Source: Companilactobacillus zhachilii (GTDB taxonomy: Bacteria > Bacillota > Bacilli > Lactobacillales > Lactobacillaceae). From it: a stretch of 64,000 bases of DNA. The stretch is taken from the NCBI RefSeq assembly GCF_003606365.2, contig NZ_CP031933.2:744001-808000 (forward strand), given 5' to 3'. The notes under the pieces are model-generated. The model had not been told where the DNA came from. It saw only the letters and a program-made list of their open reading frames with translations, and made no database searches. The translations under genes and the position numbers were made by a program. How positions within the stretch are numbered: position 1 is the stretch's first letter; every line of letters begins with the position of its first letter. This document shows positions 47,226 to 56,253 of the stretch, piece after piece.

Positions 47226-47260
47226 AAATAGGGTTACCGCTTTCAGTGGTAGACCTATTT
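47226..47260 (+). terminator. copYB terminator
   Basis: AAATAGGGTTACC pairs with GGTAGACCTATTT around GCTTTCAGT, followed by a T-rich tail. It lies 130 bases after copB; the rest of this 340-base gap looks empty apart from the next promoter. Confidence 0.8.
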
Positions 47261-47437
47261 TTATTTTGTATGCCAAATGAAAGAATAAATTATAATGGCG
47301 GTTATATTTAAATTAAATAATTATTAATCAAATTATAGAATATCTTTTATATAAAGTTGAATTGTGAATAAGATAACTATTGAAAAAAGTTGTTCGACAA
47401 TATACACTGTATTTGAAAATAAGGTAGGTGACGAGAA

Positions 47438-47668
47438 ATGGCAGTTATAGCTTTAGATTTGGATGAACAGGACGAAAAGCTGATTAAGAACTATGCAAAA
47501 TCTAAGAATATAAGCGTATCTGCTTTTCTTCGCTCGGTAGCTGTCGAAAAAATAGAAGACGATTTGGACGATCGACTCTATGAGAAGGCAGTCAGAGAAT
47601 CTAAGAACAACGACCATGACATTTCACTAGAAGCACTGCATAGGGAAATGGAGGCATACTGTTGTTAA
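47438..47668 (+). CDS. RelB/DUF6290-type ribbon-helix-helix antitoxin, orphan
   Basis: A 76-residue protein. The N-terminal strand AVIALDLDEQDEKLIKNYAKSKNISVSAFLR is a ribbon-helix-helix DNA-binding fold, followed by an acidic helix (KIEDDLDDRLYEKAVRES) as in RelB/DUF6290 antitoxins. Such genes normally overlap a RelE-type toxin. Here no toxin follows; after the stop come about 25 bases and a terminator. It ends EAYCC, an unusual tail. A toxin lost by deletion is the likely reason. GGTAGGTGA lies before ATG 47438. Confidence 0.75.
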   Translation: MAVIALDLDEQDEKLIKNYAKSKNISVSAFLRSVAVEKIEDDLDDRLYEKAVRESKNNDHDISLEALHREMEAYCC

Positions 47669-47694
47669 CTGTTCGAAGCAATGATAAAGAATAA

Positions 47695-47730
47695 ATGCCT
47701 GTGAAGCTTTTACTTCACGGGTATTTTTTT
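47695..47730 (+). terminator. Intrinsic terminator
   Basis: TGCCTGTGAAG-CTTTTA-CTTCACGGGTATTTTTTT. Confidence 0.88.
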
Positions 47731-47752
47731 GTTCTCTCTTAAATTTGGTTAG

Positions 47753-47930
47753 TTGCCGTCTCTGGGTGCAAGAAATGTTGGCGCTGTGGGGACCGACCAA
47801 AGCCTTGCGTCTCAGGTCTCGATTTTGAACTTCGCAAAGTACGCGAATTTCAAAACTCGTCCCGTGGTGTAATGGCTAAAGCCATAACGCCACCTTCACT
47901 GCTGCCAACATTTCTTGCACCCAGAGACTA
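47753..47930 (+). repeat. Interspersed palindromic element, copy O
   Basis: Same subtype as copy F (TTGCCGTCTCTGG to CCAGAGACTA). Outer arms are a perfect inverted repeat longer than 20 bp (core GGTGCAAGAAATGTTGGC). The following flank (ACATTCGTTATTTTTTATA...) resembles that after F. Confidence 0.92.
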
Positions 47931-48012
47931 ATACATTCGTTATTTTTTATACGGTATAACTAATTAATTGATTCGATAAAAAGATTACATATTATTTGAA
48001 ATTGAATATGAG

Positions 48013-48070
48013 AAAAAGGCTAGATATTTTTCTGGACTTATACCAGTGCGAAGATATCCAGCCTTTTTTA
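48013..48070. terminator. Family III terminator repeat
   Basis: AAAAAGGCT-GATAT pairs with GATATC-GCCTTTTTTT, inner CTGG/CCAG. It is followed by ATTCTATAACCAAAGTTGAG, a conserved tail of this family. About 80 bases past the CTAG end of copy O. Confidence 0.8.
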
Positions 48071-48236
48071 CATTCGATTCTATAACCAAAGTTGAGAAAG
48101 AACCTTTTTTTCTGGTTAGATGCTAAAGAAATTTCACAGTTATTGACAAACGTTTTAAAAAGAATTATTCTTTGTTCATTAAGTGAGTAACCAAACACTC
48201 ACCAACTAATTTTACAGATTTGAAAGGTAAACAATT

Positions 48237-48980
48237 ATGGTAAATACAATTATTTCTATGAAGAATGTTGTTAAGAAATTCGGCAAAGAAACTGTTTTGA
48301 ACCATATTGATTTTGATATTCCTCAAGGTAAGATCATTGGTTTGATTGGTCCTTCGGGTGCTGGTAAATCGACTATTATTAAAATTATTTTAGGTATGGA
48401 AAAGACGCAAAAAGGTTCTGCCACTGTTTTTGGGAAAATCATGCCTAATCGTCAACTGTTGAATCGAATTGGTTATATGGCACAAACGGATGCTTTGTAT
48501 GAAGCCTTGACGGCTAAAGAAAACTTGCAATTTTACGCTGATATGAAAGGTATAGCTGGTCAAAAGGCTAATCGACAAATTTTGCACGTGGCTGAAGTGG
48601 TCGAATTAACCAATGATTTGAATAAGCGTGTTAGCGGATATTCTGGAGGTATGAAGCGGCGCTTGTCACTCGCGATTGCGATGCTTGGTGACAGTGAAGT
48701 TTTAATTTTAGATGAACCAACGGTTGGAATTGACCCAGCGTTACGTCGTCAAGTTTGGAGTGAACTTCATAAATTGCGGGATCAAGGCAAGACGATTTTA
48801 GTTACAACACATGTTATGGATGAAGCTGAATTAGTTGATGATGTGGCCTTGATTCTTGGTGGTCAGTTGATTGCCTATGATACTCCAGCCAATTTGAAAG
48901 CCCAATACAATGAAGTTACGGTCGAAAATGTTTTCTTAAAGGTGGAATACGAAAATGAAAAGAACTTGGTCTATCGCTAA
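48237..48980 (+). CDS. ABC-2 exporter ATP-binding protein
   Basis: A 247-residue ATPase with Walker A GPSGAGKST, signature YSGGMKRR, Walker B LILDEPTVGID and H-loop TTHVM, of the DrrA/NatA-like drug or polysaccharide export group. AAAGGTAA is close before ATG 48237. The end overlaps the permease start by 26 bases. First gene of a three-gene operon ending with its TetR regulator; a multidrug exporter is plausible but the substrate is unknown. Confidence 0.9.
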   Translation: MVNTIISMKNVVKKFGKETVLNHIDFDIPQGKIIGLIGPSGAGKSTIIKIILGMEKTQKGSATVFGKIMPNRQLLNRIGYMAQTDALYEALTAKENLQFYADMKGIAGQKANRQILHVAEVVELTNDLNKRVSGYSGGMKRRLSLAIAMLGDSEVLILDEPTVGIDPALRRQVWSELHKLRDQGKTILVTTHVMDEAELVDDVALILGGQLIAYDTPANLKAQYNEVTVENVFLKVEYENEKNLVYR

Positions 48981-50064
48981 ACGGGTTTTAAAAGAATTAT
49001 TGCGTGACAAAAGAACTTTAGCCTTGATGTTTTTAGCCCCAATTCTAGTCTTGACGTTGATGAAGGTTGTTTTTACCGCTAACTCTACGACGAGTGTCAA
49101 TATTGCAACGATTAACGTCCAAAGCGGTCTCGTTAGTCAAATAAAAAAAGTTGATCATATCAAGGTTTATAAATATGCAACTGAAACGAAGGCTAATAAA
49201 GCTTTAAAAAATCAAAAGGTTGATGGCATCGTTCATTACAAAAATGGTAATTTCTATGTTAAAAATGCCAATACTGATGCTAGTAAAACGACAGCTACGA
49301 AGGCTGCTTTGAAGTCATCGATGGTTGCAATGAATATCAAAGAATTGAAATCAACATTAACGTCTATGGCGGCAATGAATCCGCAAATAGCTATGAGGAT
49401 GAAATCGAAGCAATCGAAGACACCGAAGATTCATAATAGCTATGTTTATGGTGATAAAGATACGTCATTTTTTGATAAAATTTTGCCAATTTTAATGGGG
49501 TTCTTTGTCTTTTTCTTCGTCTTTCTCATTTCAGGAATGGCGTTATTGAAAGAGAGAACAAGTGGTACTTTGGACCGACTTTTGGCAACACCAGTGAGAC
49601 GTTCAGAGATCGTGTTTGGTTACATGATTAGTTATGGGCTTTTAGCAATTGTCCAGACGTTGATAATTGTGCTGTATACGATTTACGTTCTAAAAGTTGA
49701 GGTTTTGGGAAACTTATGGAATGTTGTGATTGTGAACGTAGTTTTGGCGATGGTGGCTTTAGCTTTTGGTATTTTAATGTCGACATTTGCCAAATCAGAA
49801 TTTCAAATGATGCAATTTATTCCTATCATCGTTATCCCACAAGTGTTTTTCTCGGGTATTATTCCATTAGATACAATGGCACATTGGGTACAAAATATTG
49901 CTTATATTTTACCGCTTAAATATTCTGGTCAAGCAACGAGTGATATTGTGATGAGCGGTGCAGGACTTGATCAAATTTTGTCGCCAATTGGTGCGTTGTT
50001 GATTTTCTTGGTAGTATTAACTATCTTAAATGTACTTGGTTTAAAACGTTATCGTAAAGTGTAG
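48955..50064 (+). CDS. ABC-2 permease (YhaP/DrrB-like)
   Basis: A 369-residue permease with one N-terminal helix (ALMFLAPILVLTLMKVVF), an extracellular domain (about 45-165) and five C-terminal helices starting LPILMGFFVFFFVFLISGM. The cytoplasmic coupling motif LLKERTSGTLDRLLATPVRRSEIVFGY is typical of ABC-2 permeases. It overlaps the ATPase gene and is followed 15 bases later by a TetR gene, so all three are co-transcribed. Confidence 0.9.
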   Translation: MKRTWSIAKRVLKELLRDKRTLALMFLAPILVLTLMKVVFTANSTTSVNIATINVQSGLVSQIKKVDHIKVYKYATETKANKALKNQKVDGIVHYKNGNFYVKNANTDASKTTATKAALKSSMVAMNIKELKSTLTSMAAMNPQIAMRMKSKQSKTPKIHNSYVYGDKDTSFFDKILPILMGFFVFFFVFLISGMALLKERTSGTLDRLLATPVRRSEIVFGYMISYGLLAIVQTLIIVLYTIYVLKVEVLGNLWNVVIVNVVLAMVALAFGILMSTFAKSEFQMMQFIPIIVIPQVFFSGIIPLDTMAHWVQNIAYILPLKYSGQATSDIVMSGAGLDQILSPIGALLIFLVVLTILNVLGLKRYRKV

Positions 50065-50079
50065 AAGGGATTTGATTTT

Positions 50080-50730
50080 TTGGCAGAGCAAGAGCTTTCA
50101 CAAGATTTTAAAAAATGGGTTGGCCAGTCCGATATGCCAACGGGTAAGAAAAAAGTTGTTTTAGCAGCCTTAGAACTCTTTTCAAAAAAGGGTTTCGATG
50201 GTACTTCAACGCAAGAGATTGCCAAGACTTCAGGGATGAGTCAGGCAACCATTTTTAAGTATTTTAAAACTAAAGAAGATTTGCTGGAATTTATTATTAC
50301 CCCATTGATGAAAAATATTTTTCCAGTTTATGTGAATGACTTTCAAAAAGAATTAGTTGCTAAAAAGGGTAATATTGAAGATCTGATCCATTTTGTCGTT
50401 CAAAATCGCTATCACTTTTTAGTAGATAATCGTGAAGTCGCCTTAATCGTTCTTTCAGAAATTTTGACGAAAGATAAAGTTCGCGACAAGTTTGTTGAAT
50501 TAGTTGAGAAACGTGGCTCTGATATTATTCAAGTTTTTGTGAAAATGGCTCATGAGACCGGCCAAATTAGAGCTGATATTAAACCAGAAACAATTATTAG
50601 AATGGTCATTTCTCAAATTTTATTTTATTTTGTCCAAAATAATAAAGTTATGGCACCGAAATCAGCAGAGGAAACTAAGCAAGATTTGGCTGAGATTGAA
50701 AAGGTGGTTATTTCGGCAATTAAAAAGTAG
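50080..50730 (+). CDS. TetR/AcrR-family regulator of the ABC operon
   Basis: A 216-residue regulator, TTG start at 50080 (AAGGGA upstream, spacing a little long). HTH: VLAALELFSKKGFDGTSTQEIAKTSGMSQATIFKYFKTKEDLL (part shown; residues about 28-70). Ligand-binding C-terminal domain. As the last gene of the exporter operon it probably gives feedback repression. No clear dyad was found upstream of 48237. Confidence 0.85.
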   Translation: MAEQELSQDFKKWVGQSDMPTGKKKVVLAALELFSKKGFDGTSTQEIAKTSGMSQATIFKYFKTKEDLLEFIITPLMKNIFPVYVNDFQKELVAKKGNIEDLIHFVVQNRYHFLVDNREVALIVLSEILTKDKVRDKFVELVEKRGSDIIQVFVKMAHETGQIRADIKPETIIRMVISQILFYFVQNNKVMAPKSAEETKQDLAEIEKVVISAIKK

Positions 50731-50739
50731 GTTTTGAGG

Positions 50740-50923
50740 ATGCCGCCAAAAGGGGCAAGAAAATTAGGTCGCTGTGGGGACCGATTCGAGCCGAAGGGCG
50801 GTCTCGAATCTCGACTTTGAACCTCGCAAAGTACGCGAGTTTCAAAGCTCGTCCCGTGGTGTAATGGCTGAAGCCATAACGCCACCTTCACAGCGACCTA
50901 ATTTTCTTGCCCCTTTCGGCTAG
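50740..50923 (+). repeat. Interspersed palindromic element, copy P
   Basis: Full-length, ATGCCGCC to CTAG. Outer stem longer than 20 bp and perfect (core GGGGCAAGAAAATTAGGTCG). The GCCGCC end lies 10 bases after the tetR stop. Confidence 0.93.
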
Positions 50924-51041
50924 GTTATTTGTTGGGCTTTCTTGATTATTACAGTGTTGCTGTTTTATTTCATTGATACTGATAGCAAGGGGTAAGTATA
51001 TTTTGAATCTTCAATCAACAGTACGAAAACAATTCAAAATC

Positions 51042-51100
51042 AAAAAAACTAGCTACTTTTTCTGGATTTATTCCAGTGGAAAAATAGCTAGTCTTTTTTT
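51042..51100. terminator. Family III terminator, also ends the kinase gene
   Basis: AAAAAACTAGCTA pairs with TAGCTAGTCTTTTTTT, inner TTTTTCTGG/CCAGTGGAAAA. It overlaps the histidine kinase stop and also lies 120 bases beyond copy P. Confidence 0.88.
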
Positions 51101-52091
51101 ACTTGTAATATGGTAAGTCTAAAAAGGTAATAATTGTTTCTGTACCTTCACCTAGGTGTGAGGTAACTGTGATTGTATGTCCAAGTTTATCGATCATCTT
51201 TTTAGTTAAATACAAGCCCATGCCGGTTGATTTGCTGCCGGATTGACGGCCGTTGCTTCCGGTGAATCCTTTGTTGTAAATACGGCTGATGTCTTGATTG
51301 GAAATGCCGATACCATTGTCTTTGATATGTAGCTCGATATTATTATTAGATGTTGTAGTAAAGATGGAAATTTTACCACCATTGTCAGTGTATTTTAAAC
51401 TGTTTGCTAAAATTTGATTGATAATAAAACTTAACCATTTTTCATCGGTCAAGACTTTTTTATCGGTTAAATCAAAGTTGATACCGATACGTTTGCTGAT
51501 AAATAGGCGCTTATTTGTGCGGATACAAGCTTTAACGATGTCATTTAAATCTTGCTCTTGAATCAAATAATCATTTGAGAAATTATTCAAACGGGCAAAG
51601 TAGAGTGCTTGGTCGACTAGATAATCAATTTGGTCAATCTCTTCGGCAATTAAGGCAGGGTCCAAATCATCATCTTGTGACAGTTTTAAGGCTGCCAAAG
51701 GTACTTTGATATCATGAACCCAAGATTCAGTGTATTCGCGCTGATCTTTTTGATTTTGATAGAGTTCAGTCAATTCGGTGCGGTATTCCATTGAAATATT
51801 GTTGATTTTCGTTTGAATAAACTTTTGCTCATTATTGCGGGCACCGAAGAGTTCTTTAGACAAGTCCTCTTGATAGTTTTCGAGTTGTTTGTACCAAGCC
51901 TTTTTGTGCATGTAGGAAATAGATAAATTGACTATTAAAAAGACCATCGCTAATATCCATGTGTAAATTAAGGTACCAATGTGGAAGTTAACTTGCGGGT
52001 CTAAAAAAAGCACCAATTCAACGAAGGTCATTCCTACTAGAACAATCAGGATAGAGTAGATATGATCGCGTAAGTATTTAAAAAATGTCAT
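51099..52091 (-). CDS. BceS-like intramembrane-sensing histidine kinase
   Basis: A 330-residue kinase with two helices (about 12-30 and 37-58) joined by only a few residues and no sensor domain, the hallmark of Bce-type kinases that sense through their ABC transporter. H-box ESWVHDIKVPLAALKL, N-box IINQILANSLKYTDNGG, G-boxes DNGIGISNQDI and STGMGLYLTKK. The cognate response regulator gene lies upstream with element copy Q between them, and the ABC transporter is divergent beyond it. Probable role: sensing cell-wall-active peptides. Confidence 0.9.
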   Translation of the reverse strand: MTFFKYLRDHIYSILIVLVGMTFVELVLFLDPQVNFHIGTLIYTWILAMVFLIVNLSISYMHKKAWYKQLENYQEDLSKELFGARNNEQKFIQTKINNISMEYRTELTELYQNQKDQREYTESWVHDIKVPLAALKLSQDDDLDPALIAEEIDQIDYLVDQALYFARLNNFSNDYLIQEQDLNDIVKACIRTNKRLFISKRIGINFDLTDKKVLTDEKWLSFIINQILANSLKYTDNGGKISIFTTTSNNNIELHIKDNGIGISNQDISRIYNKGFTGSNGRQSGSKSTGMGLYLTKKMIDKLGHTITVTSHLGEGTETIITFLDLPYYK

Positions 52092-52120
52092 GTTTTACCT
52101 CGTTAACTAAAGGTTTAAAG

Positions 52121-52299
52121 ATGCCACCTCCGGGTGCGAGAAATATAGGTTGCTGTGGGGACCGACCTGAGCCAAGGTCTCAGGTCTCGATTTTGAACTT
52201 CGCAAAGTACGCGAATTTCAAAACTCGTCCCGTGGAGTAGGAGCTAAAGCTCCAACACCACCTTCACTGCTACCTATATTTCTCGCACCCGGAGGCTAG
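52121..52299 (+). repeat. Interspersed palindromic element, copy Q, inside the two-component operon
   Basis: ATGCCACCTCC to CTAG. Outer arms are a perfect 24-bp inverted repeat (52127-52150 with 52272-52295). It sits between the response regulator and kinase genes, both on the minus strand, with 30 and 48 bases on either side. Confidence 0.93.
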
Positions 52300-52346
52300 G
52301 GTATTAGTTATATATAATGGTTAATGGAAATCATATGTGTAGAGTA

Positions 52347-53036
52347 TCAAATAGTTAAAAGATTAGGGATAATATATCCTTGTCCAACTTTAGTGACGAT
52401 GTAATTCTTCAAGCCAAATTTCTCGATTTTTCCACGTAGACGGTTGATATTAACGGTCAAAGTGTTGTCATCAACGAAGCGCTCATCGTCCCACATGAAG
52501 TTTAAAAGTTGTTCTCGTGTGACGATTTTTCCTTGGTCTTTTAAGAGACGTTGTAATAATTTATACTCATTTTTTGATAAATCGATTTTGTTGTCATCAA
52601 TTTCAACTGAACCGCTGGATAAGTTTAATTTTAATCCGTTGTGTTCGATTACGTCACTGGTACTTTTAGTAAAGTCGTATGTTCGACGTAATAAAGCATT
52701 GATTTTGGCAATTAAGATATCAATTGAGAAGGGTTTCTCAACGAAATCGTCTGCCCCCATGTTCATAGACATGATTTGATCCATGTTAGAATTACGGGAT
52801 GAGATGATAATAATTGGTGTTTTGGAAATTTTGCGAATTTCTTGGTTCCAATAGTAGCCATCATATACTGGTAAATTAATATCGAGCAAAACTAGATCCG
52901 GTTTATAGTCATTGAATTGTTCAATGATATTATTAAAATCCTTAGTGATATAAGAATTCATTTGCCATTTTTCGAGATTTTCACTGATTAGTTGGGAGAT
53001 GGATGGGTCATCTTCAATAATCATAATTTTAGCCAT
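52347..53036 (-). CDS. BceR-like OmpR-family response regulator
   Basis: A 229-residue regulator. The receiver domain has acidic D9/D10 and phospho-acceptor D53 in PDLVLLDINLPVYDGY, and K near 102 in FVEKPFS. The C-terminal winged helix ends VDDNTLTVNINRLRGKIEKFG. AGGAAAT precedes ATG 53036. It is the first gene of the two-component operon; it should activate the divergent ABC transporter genes when the kinase is stimulated by cell-wall antibiotics. Confidence 0.93.
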   Translation of the reverse strand: MAKIMIIEDDPSISQLISENLEKWQMNSYITKDFNNIIEQFNDYKPDLVLLDINLPVYDGYYWNQEIRKISKTPIIIISSRNSNMDQIMSMNMGADDFVEKPFSIDILIAKINALLRRTYDFTKSTSDVIEHNGLKLNLSSGSVEIDDNKIDLSKNEYKLLQRLLKDQGKIVTREQLLNFMWDDERFVDDNTLTVNINRLRGKIEKFGLKNYIVTKVGQGYIIPNLLTI

Positions 53037-53117
53037 GATAAATTTCCTCCGTGCTAGAATAAAGACACTATATAGTATGATAACAATAATTTATACTTGG
53101 TTGAAAGTCAATTTTAT

Positions 53118-53295
53118 GTTGCCGCCTCCGGGCACTATGAAGTTCACCTGCTGTGGGACCGCCTGGAGCCAAGGTCTCCAGGCTCGATTTTGAGCTTCGC
53201 AAAAATCGCGAATCTCAAAACTCGTCCGTGGAGTAAGAGCTAAAGCTCTAACACCACTGTCACTGCTGGTGAACTTCATAGTGCCCTCCGGCTAG
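53118..53295 (+). repeat. Interspersed palindromic element, copy R (divergent stem)
   Basis: TTGCCGCCTCC to CTAG. Perfect 19-bp arms GGGCACTATGAAGTTCACC (53130-53148) with 53268-53286. Inner hairpins GCCTGGAGCCAAGGTCTCCAG and GAGCTTCGC...GCGAATCTC are conserved. Confidence 0.93.
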
Positions 53296-53441
53296 AGGTT
53301 TGTTATTATTTTTATCATATTATATTTAAAGTAAAATAAATTATGAAATTGTTTTAATTATAGTAGAATTTTATGTTTGCTGTCTTGCTATTAACAGATT
53401 AAAACTTTATTTATGAATATAAAAAAGAAGTTAAAAATACA

Positions 53442-53486
53442 TTAGCTGGTGGTTTCGGAAAATTTTTCTGAAACCACCAGCGGCAT
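53442..53486 (-). repeat. Palindromic element, copy S, collapsed to one hairpin
   Basis: TTAGCTGGTGG to GCGGCAT with nothing inside but an uninterrupted stem: GCTGGTGGTTTC (53445-53456) with GAAACCACCAGC (53470-53481), extended by GAAAA/TTTTC. It sits in the 5' leader of the bceA-like gene, its GCGGCAT joined directly to the AGGAGAG ribosome site. Confidence 0.88.
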
Positions 53487-53499
53487 AGGAGAGTTAACT

Positions 53500-54270
53500 G
53501 TGCAAATTGCTGTAAAAAATATTTCGAAAGATTTCGGGCGCAAGCGTAATGCTGTGCATGCTATTAAAGATATCAGTCTTGAGGTTGACCATGGTGAGTT
53601 TCTGGGTATCATGGGTCCCTCTGGTGCTGGTAAAACAACGTTGTTAAACATGATTTCGACTAATGAACGGCCTGATCATGGTCAAATCATGATTGATGGG
53701 TTGGATTTAACACAACTGCATGACCGTGATCAAGCTAAGTATCGTCGAAATAAGATGGGCTTTATTTATCAAAGTTTTGAATTGTTGGATTCTTTGAATG
53801 TGAAGGAAAATGTTATTTTACCATTAGCTTTGAATCGGTCTAATAAAAAGCTGATTGAAGAACGGTTTGATTATATGATGCAACTGTTGAATATTACAAA
53901 ACTATCTGACCGTGCGATTGATGAATTATCACTTGGGCAAAGACAAATTGTGGCAGCCGCTCGAGCTTTGATTAATCGCCCGGAAATTTTGTTTGCCGAC
54001 GAGCCAACGGGTTCGCTTGATTCTAAGTCAGCAACTATTTTGTTGAATTACATGCAGATGGTTAATGAAAAGGAGAAAACGACGATTCTGATGGCTACAC
54101 ATGATGCGTTTACGGCTAGTTATTGTAGTCGCGTAATCTTTATCAAAGATGGGGTCGTCTTCTCAGAAATTGTTAATCCGGGCAATCGTGACAAGTTTTT
54201 TGAACAAATAATCAACATGCAACGAACGATTGGTGGAGGGGATTACTTCAATGTATCGCAAAATTATTAA
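53500..54270 (+). CDS. BceA-like ABC transporter ATP-binding protein
   Basis: A 256-residue ATPase of the LolD/MacB-like class used by Bce antimicrobial-peptide modules: Walker A GPSGAGKTT, Q-loop, signature LSLGQRQ, Walker B ILFADEPTGSLD, H-loop ATHDA. GTG 53500 is the start (AGGAGAG 6 bases upstream); an upstream in-frame ATG lies inside hairpin S and would add a nonsense leader. It overlaps the permease gene by 20 bases. With the permease and two-component system it forms a peptide-resistance and sensing unit. Confidence 0.92.
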   Translation: MQIAVKNISKDFGRKRNAVHAIKDISLEVDHGEFLGIMGPSGAGKTTLLNMISTNERPDHGQIMIDGLDLTQLHDRDQAKYRRNKMGFIYQSFELLDSLNVKENVILPLALNRSNKKLIEERFDYMMQLLNITKLSDRAIDELSLGQRQIVAAARALINRPEILFADEPTGSLDSKSATILLNYMQMVNEKEKTTILMATHDAFTASYCSRVIFIKDGVVFSEIVNPGNRDKFFEQIINMQRTIGGGDYFNVSQNY

Positions 54271-56251
54271 ACGTAGTCTGTCCAATATGCGTGACAGTTA
54301 TTTGATCTATATTTTGGCATGTAGTTTTGCCATTGGCATTTTTGGGATTTTGATGTCGATTGGGGATAGTCCTTCAGTTTACATTGCACTGCATTGGTGG
54401 GATACCTTCATTTACGATATTACGAATGTTATGAGCGGATTATTCGCCTTTTTTGCGTTTATTTATATGATTTACGTCGGCGGTTTCTTCGTTAAACAAC
54501 AACGAAATGAGTTTTTAACTTTTGAAAAATTAGGAATGCAACGTTGGGTGATTGTAACGATTAGTTTCTTTCAGACCGTAATTGTGCAAGCAGTGGCTTG
54601 GCTGATTGGGATTACCTTCATGTTTATTTTTCAAAAATTTATGGGCATGTTGCTGTTTTACTTGATGCAGGTGCATTTTAATTTTGACATGTACATAGGC
54701 TGGGGTAATTTGCTGATTTTACTGCAAGTGTTTTCTGCCTCAACCTTGATTTTAAGCACGATTAATGCCATTAAGACTGTTCGAATCTTACGGAAGAAGC
54801 AACGACGAACGATTGTCAAAGCTCGGTGGTGGTTACGGATTCCCGCAGGCTTTTTGGGAGTCGTATTATTGCTAAGTGCGCAAGTTACCACACTATATCT
54901 TTTTAAAGATATGCGAACAATTAGTTATTCATCTCGACCACTTGTTGAAATTTTTTACGTTGTAGTAACAGATATTTTTGGCACTTACTTAGTTTATTAT
55001 GGTTTTTTGCCAACTATTTTAAACGTGATGGAAAGGATTCGTTCAGTTTCTTATTCAGGTATTAACTTATTTTCGTTCAAGTATATGAAGGAGCGACTTT
55101 TTCAAAACATTTCGATTTTATGGTTTGTGACCGAGTTATCGGCTTTAGCGTTAGCTCTGTTGACCTTTTGTTACTTTGGTTACCAAGCGGTACACCAAAA
55201 CTACAACAGTGCTTATCCGTTCGAATTAGCGGCTAATAAGGATACTGTGAAAGTGATTCGAGGAGAATTGAAGAAGAGTAATGCCAAGTTGAAAGGTAGC
55301 TATAAAACAGCCGTCAAGGTCAATTTAGTATCTTATTACAGTAAGTCAAGTCAATCATATATTCGTCAGCCAATGACCTTTATGTCGTATTCCGACTATA
55401 AATCATTACCCAAACGAATGCGAAAATATAATCCAAAAATCAATGGACATGAATTTTTGAAAATTGATTATAATTCATCGATTATGTATCACAATAATTC
55501 CAAGGAACATGATATTGAGGTCAAGGATGCTCCAATCATTCAAACAGCTAAGCAAGGGCATTCATTCCCATATGGTAGTTCGATGCATTTTGGACCAATG
55601 ATGATCGTACCGAATAAATATTATCGGAATATGCCTAGTGAAGTGAAGGATACCTTTTATGGTTGGGATTTCAGAAAAGGGGATCGTTTAAGCAAGTCAC
55701 AATTACGTGAGCTTGATAATTATCGGGATGCCTACTATATGAAGGTCAACTTCAAGTCATCACTGGCAGATTCGACAATCGAAGTTATGAAAAAAGAACC
55801 TAACAAGTATGAAGCCGCAACTTATACGCAATCAGGTTTCTTACGTCAAGGTAATTTGAAAAAGCAATTCAAACAAGGTGGCGGATTTTATTTATTTATT
55901 GTGGCACTGTTCAGTGTCGCATTATTGGTCGCACTGGGAAGCGTTCTAACCTTGCGGATTTTGTTGCGAGATGATTACCAATCACGCCAATTACGGACAT
56001 TGCAAAAAATTGGTGTTGAAGAATCAGAAATCAAGGGAATTATCAGACGAGAAAATACCTTAACATTCTTAATTCCTATTGTTTTTGCCTTGATACAGTC
56101 CTTTACGGCGATTGCAATGTTTGATTTTGGACGGCATATTTCGAAGAATATCGTCTTAATATATGGTGGCTATATCGTCTTGTACGGACTATTCGGAATT
56201 ATCAGTTTCCAAGTTTCTTGGCGTGGTATTAAGCAAAAATTTAATCTTTAA
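54251..56251 (+). CDS. BceB-like FtsX-family permease
   Basis: A 666-residue permease with about ten helices and a large extracellular domain (about residues 320-540) between helices seven and eight, the layout of BceB-type flux sensors. It starts YRKIIKRSLSNMRDSYLIYILACSFAIG; the C-terminal three helices contain LVALGSVLTLRILLRDDYQSRQLRTLQKIG. ATG 54251 (GGAGGGG 8 bases upstream) is chosen. It removes or shields cell-wall antibiotics and signals to the kinase; the specific peptide cannot be told. Element T starts 3 bases after the stop. Confidence 0.92.
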   Translation: MYRKIIKRSLSNMRDSYLIYILACSFAIGIFGILMSIGDSPSVYIALHWWDTFIYDITNVMSGLFAFFAFIYMIYVGGFFVKQQRNEFLTFEKLGMQRWVIVTISFFQTVIVQAVAWLIGITFMFIFQKFMGMLLFYLMQVHFNFDMYIGWGNLLILLQVFSASTLILSTINAIKTVRILRKKQRRTIVKARWWLRIPAGFLGVVLLLSAQVTTLYLFKDMRTISYSSRPLVEIFYVVVTDIFGTYLVYYGFLPTILNVMERIRSVSYSGINLFSFKYMKERLFQNISILWFVTELSALALALLTFCYFGYQAVHQNYNSAYPFELAANKDTVKVIRGELKKSNAKLKGSYKTAVKVNLVSYYSKSSQSYIRQPMTFMSYSDYKSLPKRMRKYNPKINGHEFLKIDYNSSIMYHNNSKEHDIEVKDAPIIQTAKQGHSFPYGSSMHFGPMMIVPNKYYRNMPSEVKDTFYGWDFRKGDRLSKSQLRELDNYRDAYYMKVNFKSSLADSTIEVMKKEPNKYEAATYTQSGFLRQGNLKKQFKQGGGFYLFIVALFSVALLVALGSVLTLRILLRDDYQSRQLRTLQKIGVEESEIKGIIRRENTLTFLIPIVFALIQSFTAIAMFDFGRHISKNIVLIYGGYIVLYGLFGIISFQVSWRGIKQKFNL

Positions 56252-56253
56252 AT

